Of a DNA stretch of 42,713 nt, positions 1 to 8,017 are shown in pieces (the first letter of the stretch is position 1; every line of letters starts with the position of its first letter). The stretch lies in contig JAJTGC010000009.1 of assembly GCA_021298975.1 (NCBI GenBank), forward strand, positions 1-42,713, in the 5' to 3' direction. The position numbers and the translations under genes are program-made. The notes under the pieces were generated by a model. The model made no database searches. It was not told where the DNA came from and saw only the letters and a program-made list of their open reading frames with translations. The stretch is from Oxalobacteraceae bacterium (lineage in GTDB: Bacteria > Pseudomonadota > Gammaproteobacteria > Burkholderiales > Burkholderiaceae_D).

Positions 1-300
1 GTCCTTGGTTAAAAGCTGCTTGGTTTTTTCGGCAAACAGCGGCCAATTCGACGCCGGGTCAACGACCACAGGCTCCAGCTTTTTCCCGAGCACACCGCCC
101 TTGGCATTGATCTCTTCAATCGCCATGAGCACGGTATCTTTAAGAACTGTCTCGGATATTGCCATCGTCCCGGAAAGGCTGTGCAAGACACCAACTTTGA
201 TGGTGTCTGCAGCAAATACGGATGACGTGAGGGATGTGCCAGCAGCAGCCAGCACCATGGTCGCTGCCAGCGTTTTCAGATGATTACGGCGGTTTGTCAT
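1..300 (-). CDS. urtA: Urea ABC transporter substrate-binding protein UrtA (N-terminal part; runs off window)
   Basis: Only the first 100 residues are inside the window; the gene continues past position 1. Residues 1-30 form a signal peptide (Arg-rich start, hydrophobic core, cleavage likely after SVFA), so the mature protein would be periplasmic. The mature start [18 protein letters not shown], followed by [20 protein letters not shown], is the characteristic opening of UrtA/FmdD-type binding proteins of the branched-chain amino acid (Peripla_BP_5) family. These deliver urea or short amides to the UrtBCDE permease. The ATG at 300 has a GGAG motif about 9 nt upstream. A sigma-54 promoter and an NtrC-like site upstream fit nitrogen-limitation control. 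The subfamily is fairly clear, but an amide-binding paralogue cannot be excluded from 100 residues. Confidence 0.8.
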   Translation of the reverse strand, partial: MTNRRNHLKTLAATMVLAAAGTSLTSSVFAADTIKVGVLHSLSGTMAISETVLKDTVLMAIEEINAKGGVLGKKLEPVVVDPASNWPLFAEKTKQLLTKD

Positions 301-359
301 TTTTTTGATCTCCAGGAGGTAACAACATCGTTGAGTAAAAAGCGCTCAACTTCCTCTTT

Positions 360-376
360 AGCAATCACCATGCCAG
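360..376 (-). promoter_or_regulatory. Sigma-54 (RpoN) promoter of urtA
   Basis: The minus strand reads CTGGCATGGTGATTGCT. It has the invariant GG (-24) and GC (-12) separated by exactly 10 nt and agrees with the consensus TGGCAC-N5-TTGCW at all but one position. Predicted transcription would start near 349, giving a leader of about 50 nt before the urtA start. Urea transporters are commonly nitrogen-regulated, which supports the call. Confidence 0.72.
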
Positions 377-495
377 AGCATAAAAAACGCGCAAAAGTGC
401 CTGTACCAGAATAAACTTGCCTCTCAGCGCTCATACCGTCATCGTCAGACTCAACCCAGAGGCTCGCTACCAGCGCGCCCCATTCTGGTTAGAAC

Positions 496-512
496 CGCAC
501 CGGTTCGGCGCG
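496..512. promoter_or_regulatory. NtrC-like enhancer site upstream of urtA
   Basis: The dyad CGCACC-GGTTC-GGCGCG resembles the NtrC consensus TGCACC-N5-GGTGCA, with one mismatch in the inner ten positions and altered outermost bases. It lies about 130 bp upstream of the -24 element, a usual distance for an enhancer-bound activator of sigma-54. It is a prediction from pattern and spacing only. Confidence 0.45.
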
Positions 513-582
513 GGGCTGCGAGGACACGCACTGATCAGAGACTGTCTGTCTGCGTCTCTTTACGTGAAGTATCAAAACCAAG

Positions 583-615
583 ATAAAAAAAACCCCGCAG
601 TGCGGGGTTTTTTTG
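583..615 (-). terminator. Rho-independent terminator after the desaturase gene
   Basis: A perfect 8-bp stem AACCCCGC/GCGGGGTT (591-598 and 602-609) with a 3-nt loop is flanked by an A-run on the left and a T-run on the right. It can therefore work in both directions. It sits 15 bp beyond the stop of the desaturase. Confidence 0.85.
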
Positions 616-629
616 TTGCCTGATGACGA

Positions 630-1838
630 TCAGGCGTAGCTGCGCAAACGAAGAGAGAACTCCTGCAATGAACGTATGCCCGAGGATTCGGCACGTGCGC
701 ACCAGTCTCGCAATTGCTGCAACAACTGGTCACTGCTGGCATGCGAACGCTCCCAGAGGCCAGAGAGTTCAACGCGCATTTCGTGCATGGTCTTGAGCGC
801 ACTACTGTGCTTGAACACTTCGGAGAGCTGCTGCTGTTGCTGTTGCTCCAGGCTAGCCGGCTCGCGCTGCATCAGCTTGCGGGAGGATTTCAGGAAGCTG
901 GATTCAAATTTGGATTTGGCGCGGATCTGCGCAAGCTCGTCGCGCCATGTGCGGCGTACCGAACTTGCGTAGGTAGCCATCACGTCATAGCGGTTGGCCA
1001 CAATGGATTGCAGGGTATCAAGATCACAAACCAGCTTTTGCCGATCAAAACGCGGCTCGGGAGCAATTTTCTTGACCTTTGCCAGGCCAAGGAATGCCAG
1101 AATGGAAATGTAAAACCAGCCAATATCGAACTCGAACCATTTGGCCGACAGTTTGGCCGATGTGCCAAAGGTGTGGTGGTTATTGTGAAGTTCCTCGCCG
1201 CCGATCAGAATGCCAATCGGCAGCACATTCCTCGATGCATCCTTGCAATCGTAATTGCGGTAACCCCAGAAGTGCCCGATACCATTGATGACGCCAGCTG
1301 CAGTCACGGGAATCCAGGCCATCTGAATCGCCCACACGGTCAGTCCCAGCACGCCAAACAGCATCAGGTTAATCACCAACATCAGCGACACACCCAGTGC
1401 CGAGTGCTTGGTATAGACGTTACGCTCGATCCAGTCATCCGGCGTGCCGTGACCGTACTTCTCGATCGTCTCGCGGTTCTTCGCTTCCATGCGATAGAGC
1501 TCGGCGCCCTCGAACAGCACTTTCTCGATACCCAGTGCAACCGGGCTGTGCGGATCTTCGATGGTCTCGCATTTCGCGTGGTGCTTGCGGTGAATCGCAG
1601 CCCACTCTTTGGTCACCATGCCGGTGGTCATCCACAGCCAGAAGCGGAAGAAGTGACTTGGAATGGCATGCAGTTCCAGCGCGCGGTGCGCCTGGCAACG
1701 GTGCAGAAAAATAGTCACCGCGGCAATCGTTACATGGGTAACCGCCAGCGTGACCAGCACGATCTGCCAACCTGAGGCGTGCGTAAGGCCGTTCATCAAA
1801 AAGTCGAGAACAGCATCCAGAACAGGATTTAAGCTCAT
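630..1838 (-). CDS. Membrane fatty acid (acyl-CoA/acyl-lipid) desaturase
   Basis: Integral-membrane di-iron desaturase of the stearoyl-CoA delta-9 type, predicted to put a double bond into saturated acyl chains for membrane fluidity. The three histidine boxes are present: HRCQAH (46-51), HRKHH (83-87) and HNNHH (218-222), with an extra His near 189 before the third box. Hydrophobic stretches at about 25-45, 60-75, 148-185 and 240-255 fit the four-helix topology. The C-terminal 130 residues are a soluble, helical extension carrying a six-Gln run (332-337) and ending SLQEFSLRLRSYA, as in related proteobacterial desaturases. The start at 1838 is preferred over 1868 because a GGAG lies 6 nt upstream. 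It is transcribed alone and ends in a strong terminator. Substrate specificity is not visible. Confidence 0.9.
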   Translation of the reverse strand: MSLNPVLDAVLDFLMNGLTHASGWQIVLVTLAVTHVTIAAVTIFLHRCQAHRALELHAIPSHFFRFWLWMTTGMVTKEWAAIHRKHHAKCETIEDPHSPVALGIEKVLFEGAELYRMEAKNRETIEKYGHGTPDDWIERNVYTKHSALGVSLMLVINLMLFGVLGLTVWAIQMAWIPVTAAGVINGIGHFWGYRNYDCKDASRNVLPIGILIGGEELHNNHHTFGTSAKLSAKWFEFDIGWFYISILAFLGLAKVKKIAPEPRFDRQKLVCDLDTLQSIVANRYDVMATYASSVRRTWRDELAQIRAKSKFESSFLKSSRKLMQREPASLEQQQQQQLSEVFKHSSALKTMHEMRVELSGLWERSHASSDQLLQQLRDWCARAESSGIRSLQEFSLRLRSYA

Positions 1839-1931
1839 TGTTTCTCCAAAATTACCCGGACCAGCCAAGCAAACCCTTGCGGTAGCTCATTGTTCTGGCC
1901 CAACGCCGCATTGTACGTGTTTTTGATCATC

Positions 1932-3293
1932 TCAGGCCTGATTGTCATCGCCCGCCGGAGATAAAGACTTACGAATCAATGACTTGTCAGTTTCATCTTT
2001 CCCTCGAGATTCAGTTCCAGCCTGACCAGGCAAGCGCACGCCATGCTGACGGCACAAGCGCCAGAGCGCGTAATTGACGGCGGCACGGACGCTACCCGCA
2101 CCATTTTCCGGGTCAGCGATCCAGAAACCAGCCTCCAGCTCCAAGCCCTCGGCGGCAAACCTCGTTAGTAGCGCTGTCGGCGCGGGGGTCTTCAGTATCC
2201 GGGGAATACGCTGCATGGCCTCCACCATCTCGGGCAGCAAGACGTCAAGATCCGTATCGGCGCCCACCACCATGGTGGTGGCCAGGCGCAGCTGACGGTC
2301 GCTCCGGGTCAGGTTCTGCACCGGCGAGGACACCAGCATTTCGTTCGGAATCACTGCCGCGGATCCATCCAGCGATTTAATCAAGGTGTATCGCGTATTG
2401 ATTTCAGCCACCTCGCCGCTGAAGCGGTCAAGATGCACGATGTCGCCAATCGACAAGCTGCGCTCCAGAAGAATCACAAATCCGGACACATAACTGCTCA
2501 CCAGCTTCTGCAAACCCAGTCCAATACCCACGCCCAGAGCGCCGCCAAATACCGACAGTACCGTCAGATCGATACCCACAATCGACAGGCTGACCAGAAC
2601 GGCAATGAGGATCAAGGAAGCCCGCACCACACGAGCCATCACGGCTCGCAGCGAAGAATGCATGGTATCCAGATGCATCAGGCGCTGCTCCAGTGCACTC
2701 GCTGCCCACATCGCAAGCACCAGCGTGATAAACACCCACAACAGCGCCTGAAAGATCACGATCAGCGGCTCTCGATGTCGTCCCAACGGTACGGTCGTGT
2801 CCTCGAGATACTGTATGAATTCCGGCCACAGGCCCGTGACGTAGAGCGCAAGCCCGCCCCAGACGAGTACGGCAAAGCTTTGCTCGAATACCTGCAGGAA
2901 CAAACCCACGCGCCCTTCTTTGGCAAATGCCTTGCGAAGCAGGAAAAATCCCGCGCGAATCAGGAGGAACGACAGCAAGAGGGGAAGCACCATGCGCAAC
3001 AGGCCAGCGTGCTGCCATCGACCCATGACCAGTGCCGCGAGTGCCATCAGCAATACCATCAGCAGCGGCGTCAATACGATCTGAAAGCTGTCGAAGGGCA
3101 CCTGAAAAATGCCGGCATGGTCATCACGCGGCGAGAATTTTTTCATCAACTGCTGCGACAGCAACCAACCGGCCAAAACGCAGGCGCCCAAGACCAGCAG
3201 TTGCAGCAACCAATCCGGACGATCCATCTCGACCTGCAGATCAACCCACAGCGGATTTGCCATCACGGCGCTCATGGTGCTTTTGGTGTTCAT
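1932..3293 (-). CDS. Small-conductance mechanosensitive channel (MscS family)
   Basis: Inner-membrane MscS-family protein of 453 residues, longer than minimal MscS (about 290). About six hydrophobic helices (29-46, 70-90, 100-118, 137-154, 176-197, 222-240) precede the glycine/alanine-rich pore helix FGGALGVGIGLGLQKL (249-264), followed by the beta domain (280-335, SLSIGDIVHLDRFSGEVAEI) and a cytoplasmic alpha/beta domain. It would release solutes on hypo-osmotic shock. Its ATG overlaps the stop of the upstream PLD gene (ATGA), so the two are translationally coupled. The C-terminal tail after about 430 is polar and probably disordered. Confidence 0.9.
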   Translation of the reverse strand: MNTKSTMSAVMANPLWVDLQVEMDRPDWLLQLLVLGACVLAGWLLSQQLMKKFSPRDDHAGIFQVPFDSFQIVLTPLLMVLLMALAALVMGRWQHAGLLRMVLPLLLSFLLIRAGFFLLRKAFAKEGRVGLFLQVFEQSFAVLVWGGLALYVTGLWPEFIQYLEDTTVPLGRHREPLIVIFQALLWVFITLVLAMWAASALEQRLMHLDTMHSSLRAVMARVVRASLILIAVLVSLSIVGIDLTVLSVFGGALGVGIGLGLQKLVSSYVSGFVILLERSLSIGDIVHLDRFSGEVAEINTRYTLIKSLDGSAAVIPNEMLVSSPVQNLTRSDRQLRLATTMVVGADTDLDVLLPEMVEAMQRIPRILKTPAPTALLTRFAAEGLELEAGFWIADPENGAGSVRAAVNYALWRLCRQHGVRLPGQAGTESRGKDETDKSLIRKSLSPAGDDNQA

Positions 3294-3874
3294 GGCGCAC
3301 CCGCGGGTTTCAGCGCCCTGGCGTCAGCGCGATGGCGTTCCCAGTTTTGTCGGAACCGGCGTGCCAACGCCAGGTTGCCCCGAATGAGCACGAGATTTTC
3401 TGCGTTCATGTGCTGCGCACTCCGTGTGAAGTTATAGCTGCCAGTGACCACAACCACCTCCTGCGTGCCGTCGTCGATAACCATGATTTTATTGTGCGCA
3501 TGACGATAACGCGTCTCCAGCCAGACCGGTATGCCCTGCTCGGTCAGCGATACCAGAAGGGAGGCCGGGTTATCCGCATGCTGATGCGCATCGGCCAGCA
3601 CACTGACCTCCAACCCACGCTGTTTTGCCGCAATCAGGCTAGCGGCGATCGGGCGGCTGGTCAACAGATAGGCCTGGACGAGTATTTCGCGCTGCGCCCG
3701 CCGTAGCGTCTCCAGCAAAAGCGATTCGGCGTCATCCCAGGGCGGGAAAGCGACTTGTACCGTGCCCTTTGCAGCCATGACGGGCACACTCTGATCGGTC
3801 GCGCGTACCGCCGACACAAAAGCCAGCATCAAAGCCGCGCAGACGCATGCGCCAAAACGCATCATCCTTTGCAT
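3290..3874 (-). CDS. Secreted phospholipase D-family (Nuc-like) protein
   Basis: 194-residue protein with an N-terminal signal peptide (1-25, cleavage near VRA-T) and one PLD domain. The HKD motif is HNKIMVIDD (His127, Lys129, Asp134), followed by GSYNFTRSA (145-153) and the conserved Glu-Asn (159-160). A single HKD motif in a short exported protein matches the Nuc/endA type, in which two subunits form one active site that cleaves phosphodiester bonds of nucleic acids. Lipid cleavage is possible but less likely at this size. It starts 2 nt after the stop of the upstream methyltransferase gene and overlaps mscS by 4 bp, so it is part of one transcript. Confidence 0.85.
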   Translation of the reverse strand: MQRMMRFGACVCAALMLAFVSAVRATDQSVPVMAAKGTVQVAFPPWDDAESLLLETLRRAQREILVQAYLLTSRPIAASLIAAKQRGLEVSVLADAHQHADNPASLLVSLTEQGIPVWLETRYRHAHNKIMVIDDGTQEVVVVTGSYNFTRSAQHMNAENLVLIRGNLALARRFRQNWERHRADARALKPAGAP

Positions 3875-3876
3875 CG

Positions 3877-5133
3877 CTATTTGGCGCGCTCCAGTGCCGC
3901 TGCAAAAAAGCCATCTGTCTGATGCACATGGGGCATGAGCTTCAGATAATCACCCATCACCAAGTCGATTTTCTGCTCTGCCAGAATCTGCGACATGGGA
4001 CGCAACGTATAGGTCGGATGCTTTGCGAGGAACTGTTCCACGATATGTTCGTTTTCCTCCACCAGCAAACTGCAGGTCGCGTAGACAAGAACACCACCCG
4101 GCTTGATCAGTCGCGCCGCACCTTCGAGTATCGATAACTGCTTGATATTGAGCTCATCGACGCCGGCGGCAGTTTGTCGCCACTTCACATCGGGATTACG
4201 CCGCAGGGTACCAAAGCCACTGCAGGGCGCATCCACCAGCACGCGATCAATCTTGCCAGCAAGACGTTTGATCTTTGCATCATTCTCATGCGCAATCAGT
4301 ACCGGATGCACGTTCGACAGCCCGCTACGCGCAAGCCGCGGCTTGAGACGTGCGAGACGCTTTTCGGAAATATCGAAGGCATACAGTCGACCCGTATTGC
4401 GCATCTGCGCACCCACGGCCAATGTCTTTCCACCCGCACCGGCACAAAAATCGACCACCATCTCGCCACGTTTCGCGCCAAGGATCTGCGCCAGCAACTG
4501 ACTGCCCTCGTCCTGCACTTCAATCGCACCCTCTTTGAACAACGGCATGTTTTGCAGTGCTGGCTTTTTTGCCAGTCGCAGTCCCAATGCGGCAAATGGC
4601 GTTGACTCTGCAGTGACGCCCGCTTCAGTCAGTGCCAACGTCGCTGCATCACGCGTGGTCTTGAGCGTATTGACGCGCAAATCCAGCGGCGCAGGTCGGT
4701 TCAGCGACTCTGCCACTTGCATGGCTTCTTCAGCGCCCCACTGCGCGGTAAAACGGTCCAGCAGCCAGTCAGGTAAATTTGCCTGCATCGATAGAGGCAA
4801 GGCGCTGCGATCAATCGATGTGACATGGCCGAGCCATTCAACTTCCTGCTCACTGAGCCCGGGCAATGCATCAAGACCCGCCACGTCAGCCAGACCCAGC
4901 AAAGCCATGCGGCGCATCAGGGGCCCACTACCTGACTCGGCAAAATTTGTGTACACCAAGCGATGACGCAGCAATGCGTAGATTGCCTCGGCGATCATGC
5001 CGCGCTCACGACCACCCAGACGTGGATGCTCACGAAAATAACGCGACAGAACACTGTCGGCAGGCGCAGTAAAACGCAAGACGTCGCGCAGAGCATCTTC
5101 GGTACTGCTGATGACTGCGGGTGGCAATCTCAT
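3877..5133 (-). CDS. RsmB/NOP-family RNA (cytosine-5) methyltransferase
   Basis: 418-residue SAM-dependent methyltransferase of the Fmu/Sun/NOP2 family. An N-terminal NusB-like helical region (about 15-65) precedes the catalytic domain. The SAM-binding loop DFCAGAGGKT is at 228-237, the motif IV cysteine is in DAPCSGFGTLRRNPD (Cys304) and the motif VI cysteine in YATCSLL (Cys354). The two cysteines define RNA m5C methyltransferases. The rRNA or tRNA target cannot be read from sequence. The true rsmB of Burkholderiales usually sits beside fmt, so this purN-linked copy is probably a paralogue and I give no symbol. AAGGA lies 6 nt before the ATG. Confidence 0.87.
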   Translation of the reverse strand: MRLPPAVISSTEDALRDVLRFTAPADSVLSRYFREHPRLGGRERGMIAEAIYALLRHRLVYTNFAESGSGPLMRRMALLGLADVAGLDALPGLSEQEVEWLGHVTSIDRSALPLSMQANLPDWLLDRFTAQWGAEEAMQVAESLNRPAPLDLRVNTLKTTRDAATLALTEAGVTAESTPFAALGLRLAKKPALQNMPLFKEGAIEVQDEGSQLLAQILGAKRGEMVVDFCAGAGGKTLAVGAQMRNTGRLYAFDISEKRLARLKPRLARSGLSNVHPVLIAHENDAKIKRLAGKIDRVLVDAPCSGFGTLRRNPDVKWRQTAAGVDELNIKQLSILEGAARLIKPGGVLVYATCSLLVEENEHIVEQFLAKHPTYTLRPMSQILAEQKIDLVMGDYLKLMPHVHQTDGFFAAALERAK

Positions 5134-5238
5134 GAAAAATCCTTCCGGTGTGGCGCTCGCAAAAGCGTTCAGTGAGCAGCGGGTTGATCTACTTGGTCGC
5201 TATCGCTTCAGAGCAATAACGGGGCACGCAGCGTCATG

Positions 5239-5847
5239 CTAAACAGGATGACGGACCACACGCCCTGCCACGAGCGCATATCGGCCCTCAATAAACTCCC
5301 GCACGGTACGCGGGTAAATGACATGTTCCTGCTCGAGTACACGTGATGCCAGTGTGTCCTCGGTATCTGTATCCAGCACAGGTACGGTCGCTTGCTCGAT
5401 GATGGGGCCATGATCCAGTTCAGGCGTGACGAAATGCACCGTGGCACCATGCACCTTCACGCCGGCCTCGAGTGCGCGTCGGTGTGTATCCAGACCAGGA
5501 AAACTCGGCAATAAAGACGGGTGTATGTTCAGTAGCCGACCGTGATAGTGCTCGACAAACTCGGGCGTCAGAATACGCAAAAACCCTGCGAGTACCACCA
5601 GATCCGGAGCATACGCATCAATCACGGCCGACAATGCCTGATCAAACTGCGCTCGATCCGGATAAGCGACATGCTCGACCACGCGCGCTGCGATGCCGGC
5701 GGCGCTCGCCGTCGCCAGTCCGGCTGCGTTGGCTTGGTTGCTGATGACGGCCACGACTTGCGCCGGCCACTGCTCTGCTGATGCCGCCTGGAGAAGCGCT
5801 GCCATGTTGCTGCCGCGCCCAGAGATCAGAATGACGATACGCTTCAT
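5239..5847 (-). CDS. purN: Phosphoribosylglycinamide formyltransferase (GAR transformylase)
   Basis: PurN transfers the formyl group of 10-formyltetrahydrofolate to glycinamide ribonucleotide in step three of purine synthesis. The N-terminal ISGRGSNMAALL binds the phosphate of GAR. The catalytic residues Asn107 and His109 (LLNIHPSLLPSFPG) and Asp145 (ELDHGPI) are all present, and about 202 residues is normal for the family. The start at 5847 (MKRIVILISG) matches homologues; an in-frame ATG nine bases upstream is possible, and neither has a clear ribosome site. It follows the barstar-like gene by 39 bp and precedes the RNA methyltransferase by 105 bp on the same strand. Confidence 0.95.
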   Translation of the reverse strand: MKRIVILISGRGSNMAALLQAASAEQWPAQVVAVISNQANAAGLATASAAGIAARVVEHVAYPDRAQFDQALSAVIDAYAPDLVVLAGFLRILTPEFVEHYHGRLLNIHPSLLPSFPGLDTHRRALEAGVKVHGATVHFVTPELDHGPIIEQATVPVLDTDTEDTLASRVLEQEHVIYPRTVREFIEGRYALVAGRVVRHPV

Positions 5848-5886
5848 GGCGCGCATTTTAACAGCGCATCATGCAAACGCCGGGGA

Positions 5887-6351
5887 CTACTGAAACGAAA
5901 AGAAAACGCGGAAGGGGACTTTCTTCTCAGCCCAGAAATCAGCCGCGTCGCGGAATACATCCAGCAGGTTTTCGCGCGCTTCCTTGTCAAATTTCTGGGT
6001 ATTCGGCAATTGCTCAAGCACCACCAGGAAGCCTGACTGCTCTCCCGCTTTATGGAAGACATTGGTGAGGCAATCTCTGAGCGCGTCGTAGTTCTTGCCA
6101 TACGGTTTGGGCAAATGAAACGATTCTGCGATCGAAACCAGCACCTGCTGACGTGTCAGTGCCTGCGCGCAATTTGCATACAAAAAATGTTGCTCAAGTC
6201 GGATAGCCTCCGCCTGCAGTTCGGTGACGCGAAAAGCCCGAATGGATTGCACCACATTGACAGGAACCGCGCGCAGCAAGCCGCCGCCTGTCGTGTGTTC
6301 CTGGCTCTCATCGTCGCGCTGATGGGGCGCGCTGAGCATGTAAATATTCAC
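5887..6351 (-). CDS. Barstar-family protein
   Basis: 154-residue cytoplasmic protein whose C-terminal two thirds resemble barstar, the RNase inhibitor fold. The block LPKPYGKNYDALRDCLTNVF and the following beta strand (GFLVVLEQL) match the conserved barstar region (FYGxNWDAL in the model protein). The first 35 residues are polar and probably flexible. Translation probably starts at GTG 6351; an ATG lies at 6339. No barnase-like RNase gene is adjacent, so the inhibitor function is unproven and a housekeeping role with purN is equally possible. Barstar-like genes next to purN are familiar in this lineage, from general memory. Confidence 0.78.
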   Translation of the reverse strand: MNIYMLSAPHQRDDESQEHTTGGGLLRAVPVNVVQSIRAFRVTELQAEAIRLEQHFLYANCAQALTRQQVLVSIAESFHLPKPYGKNYDALRDCLTNVFHKAGEQSGFLVVLEQLPNTQKFDKEARENLLDVFRDAADFWAEKKVPFRVFFSFQ

Positions 6352-6632
6352 GGTCGTCTTGAAACATTAAAAAAAAACGCACACAACTTAAAAAGTTTAC
6401 ATTTTCGTAAGGGTTGCGCGCATCGCAATCGCCTGAACACCGGCTGAAAAAGCCCACATGTTTGACGGATGATTATCGGCAATTCGAGATGATACCCGCC
6501 CTTTGGTTCCGGCAAAACCCCTGAGCAAGGTTTCAATTGACCAATCGATCACAATTTTCTGATAAATGAGGGGGATTTACGCGAAAAACCTGATATCTAC
6601 GGCGCTTTTTCGAATTTTCAATGCATCGTAAA
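6352..6632. other. AT-rich intergenic region upstream of the barstar-like gene
   Basis: No coding region is seen. The stretch is noticeably AT-richer than its surroundings. It contains an inverted repeat CGAAAAA/TTTTTCG (6582-6588 and 6606-6612) just beyond the patatin stop, which could help end that transcript, and presumably the promoter of the barstar-purN operon. I could not identify convincing -35/-10 elements. Confidence 0.35.
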
Positions 6633-7886
6633 TCATGCGGTGTGCGTCGGCGAATTTTTATAATTATGAAATATTTCTGGTGTATGTTTTCTTTTTGACA
6701 TAATTTTTGTTGTTAGATCAATATCAAAAAATCGCAATACTTCATCCCGGCGGGACCAAGTATCCACTTGACCCAGTTCGATCAGCGAGCGCGTGTAGCT
6801 GCCTTCGAACAAAAGATAAGACGCTAACGCACCACCCCGACGTTCGGTCGCACCGATAGCCGATAGCAGCGTCTTGATCGGCAAAGGCAAACTACCGACA
6901 TGACGGCTGGCGAGCGAATCAAGTGGTACCGAGGGCGTGATAGCCAGCAAGTTGACCCGCCGTAACGAGGTTTGCCGACGTTGCTCGGGTGTCAGCAGGG
7001 ATAGCGTCGCATTGATACGCATGATGCGTTCGAGATCGACGGACAAACCATCCAGAAAAATACTCGACATCGCATGACCTGCAATCTGCGCAAGGCTGGG
7101 ATAACCAGCGTACTCCGCAAAATTTCGCTGCGGTCCGCCCACATGACCGCTGCCGATGACCAGTATCTTGGTCGCACCCAGATGAATGGCCGGCGAGACT
7201 GGCGCGACCTCACGAATGGAGCCATCGCCAAAATATTCGCAACGATCGTTGCAGTACAGAGGCACTGCCGGAAAAATCAAGGGAATTGCGGCAGAGGCCA
7301 ACAAATGATCGACGCCGATCTGCTGCTGCACCGACATGCGTTGCGCGCGATGCCAGGACGGAATGGCGCGCGCCGATTGATAGAAGGTCACATGGCTTCC
7401 ACCCGTGTACGACGATGCCGATACCGCGAGTGCATCCAGTTGACCGGAATGCAACGCATGATCAAGCCGCGGCAGGTCGAGCATCTTGTGCAGCAATCCG
7501 ACCAGCGGGGAATTATCGAGCAGGGAATTCGGCGGTTGCGCATGCCATTTGCGCAGCAACCAGCCGAACGACAACAGAGACAGCCAGCGCGCACCTGAAC
7601 GCAGCACACCGATGGAATCAGCACGATAGACCTGCTCTACCTCAAGATTGCGCCAGATGCGCAGCAGGTGCGTGACGCTCTCCTCGAAATGATCGGCACG
7701 GCAAGCCAGAGACGTCGCATTGATGGCACCGGCGGACGTGCCACAAATAATTTCAAAGGGATTTTGACGCGCAGGCCATCCGTACTCACTGAGCAGGGAC
7801 AGGATGGCCTGCAATACACCGACCTGGTAAGCGGCGCGCGCGCCACCACCAGCCAGAAACAAGGCAGTTTTCTGCGGCTCGGACAT
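6633..7886 (-). CDS. Patatin-like phospholipase
   Basis: 417-residue acyl hydrolase of the patatin/RssA family using a Ser-Asp dyad. The oxyanion loop is GGGARAAY (13-20), the nucleophile elbow is GTSAG (Ser51), and the catalytic Asp is in FGDGSIREVAPVSPAI (Asp221-Gly222). No signal peptide is present, so it is cytoplasmic or membrane-peripheral. The C-terminal 120 residues (about 270-400) resemble the extension found in DUF3336-less proteobacterial patatins. It stands alone, with AT-rich DNA downstream. The C-terminus is Lys/His-rich. The substrate is unknown, presumably phospholipids or lysophospholipids. Confidence 0.9.
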   Translation of the reverse strand: MSEPQKTALFLAGGGARAAYQVGVLQAILSLLSEYGWPARQNPFEIICGTSAGAINATSLACRADHFEESVTHLLRIWRNLEVEQVYRADSIGVLRSGARWLSLLSFGWLLRKWHAQPPNSLLDNSPLVGLLHKMLDLPRLDHALHSGQLDALAVSASSYTGGSHVTFYQSARAIPSWHRAQRMSVQQQIGVDHLLASAAIPLIFPAVPLYCNDRCEYFGDGSIREVAPVSPAIHLGATKILVIGSGHVGGPQRNFAEYAGYPSLAQIAGHAMSSIFLDGLSVDLERIMRINATLSLLTPEQRRQTSLRRVNLLAITPSVPLDSLASRHVGSLPLPIKTLLSAIGATERRGGALASYLLFEGSYTRSLIELGQVDTWSRRDEVLRFFDIDLTTKIMSKRKHTPEIFHNYKNSPTHTA

Positions 7887-7953
7887 GACGGCAGGGTAAC
7901 AGCAGGTTCGTTGCCTATCTACAGGTTTGAACTACTGTGGCCTGCGTGCGACG

Positions 7954-8017
7954 GGGTGAGCGACGACTTGCTTTGACTGCACACCACCGGGTAAGTGACG
8001 ACTTACTTTGGCTGCAT
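7954..8017. repeat. Imperfect 29-bp direct repeat spanning the SDR stop codon
   Basis: Copies at 7954-7982 and 7989-8017 match at 24 of 29 positions, with a 35-bp period. The right copy contains the last codons and the TAA stop of the SDR gene. In the left copy that TAA is CAA. The right copy also contains a perfect GTAAGT-GACG-ACTTAC inverted repeat (7991-8006). Confidence 0.7.

Larger units (their letters stand above)
301..629. other. Intergenic region between desaturase and urtA
   Basis: No gene is seen here. Reading toward urtA, it holds the rho-independent terminator of the desaturase gene (583-615), an NtrC-like dyad (496-512), a sigma-54 promoter (360-376) and a short inverted repeat GTTGAG/CTCAAC (330-335 and 345-350) near the predicted transcription start. 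An overlapping dyad GAACCG-CAC-CGGTTC lies at 492-506. Confidence 0.6.

Noticed and set aside
714..1775. 353-codon plus-strand open frame opposite the desaturase
   Set aside because: It is antisense to a gene with all three histidine boxes; its translation has no recognisable domain and is rich in His/Gln, as expected from reverse reading of a GC-rich gene.
2433..3437. 334-codon plus-strand open frame opposite mscS and the PLD gene
   Set aside because: Antisense shadow covering parts of two real genes; composition dominated by Gln/His/Arg and no family.
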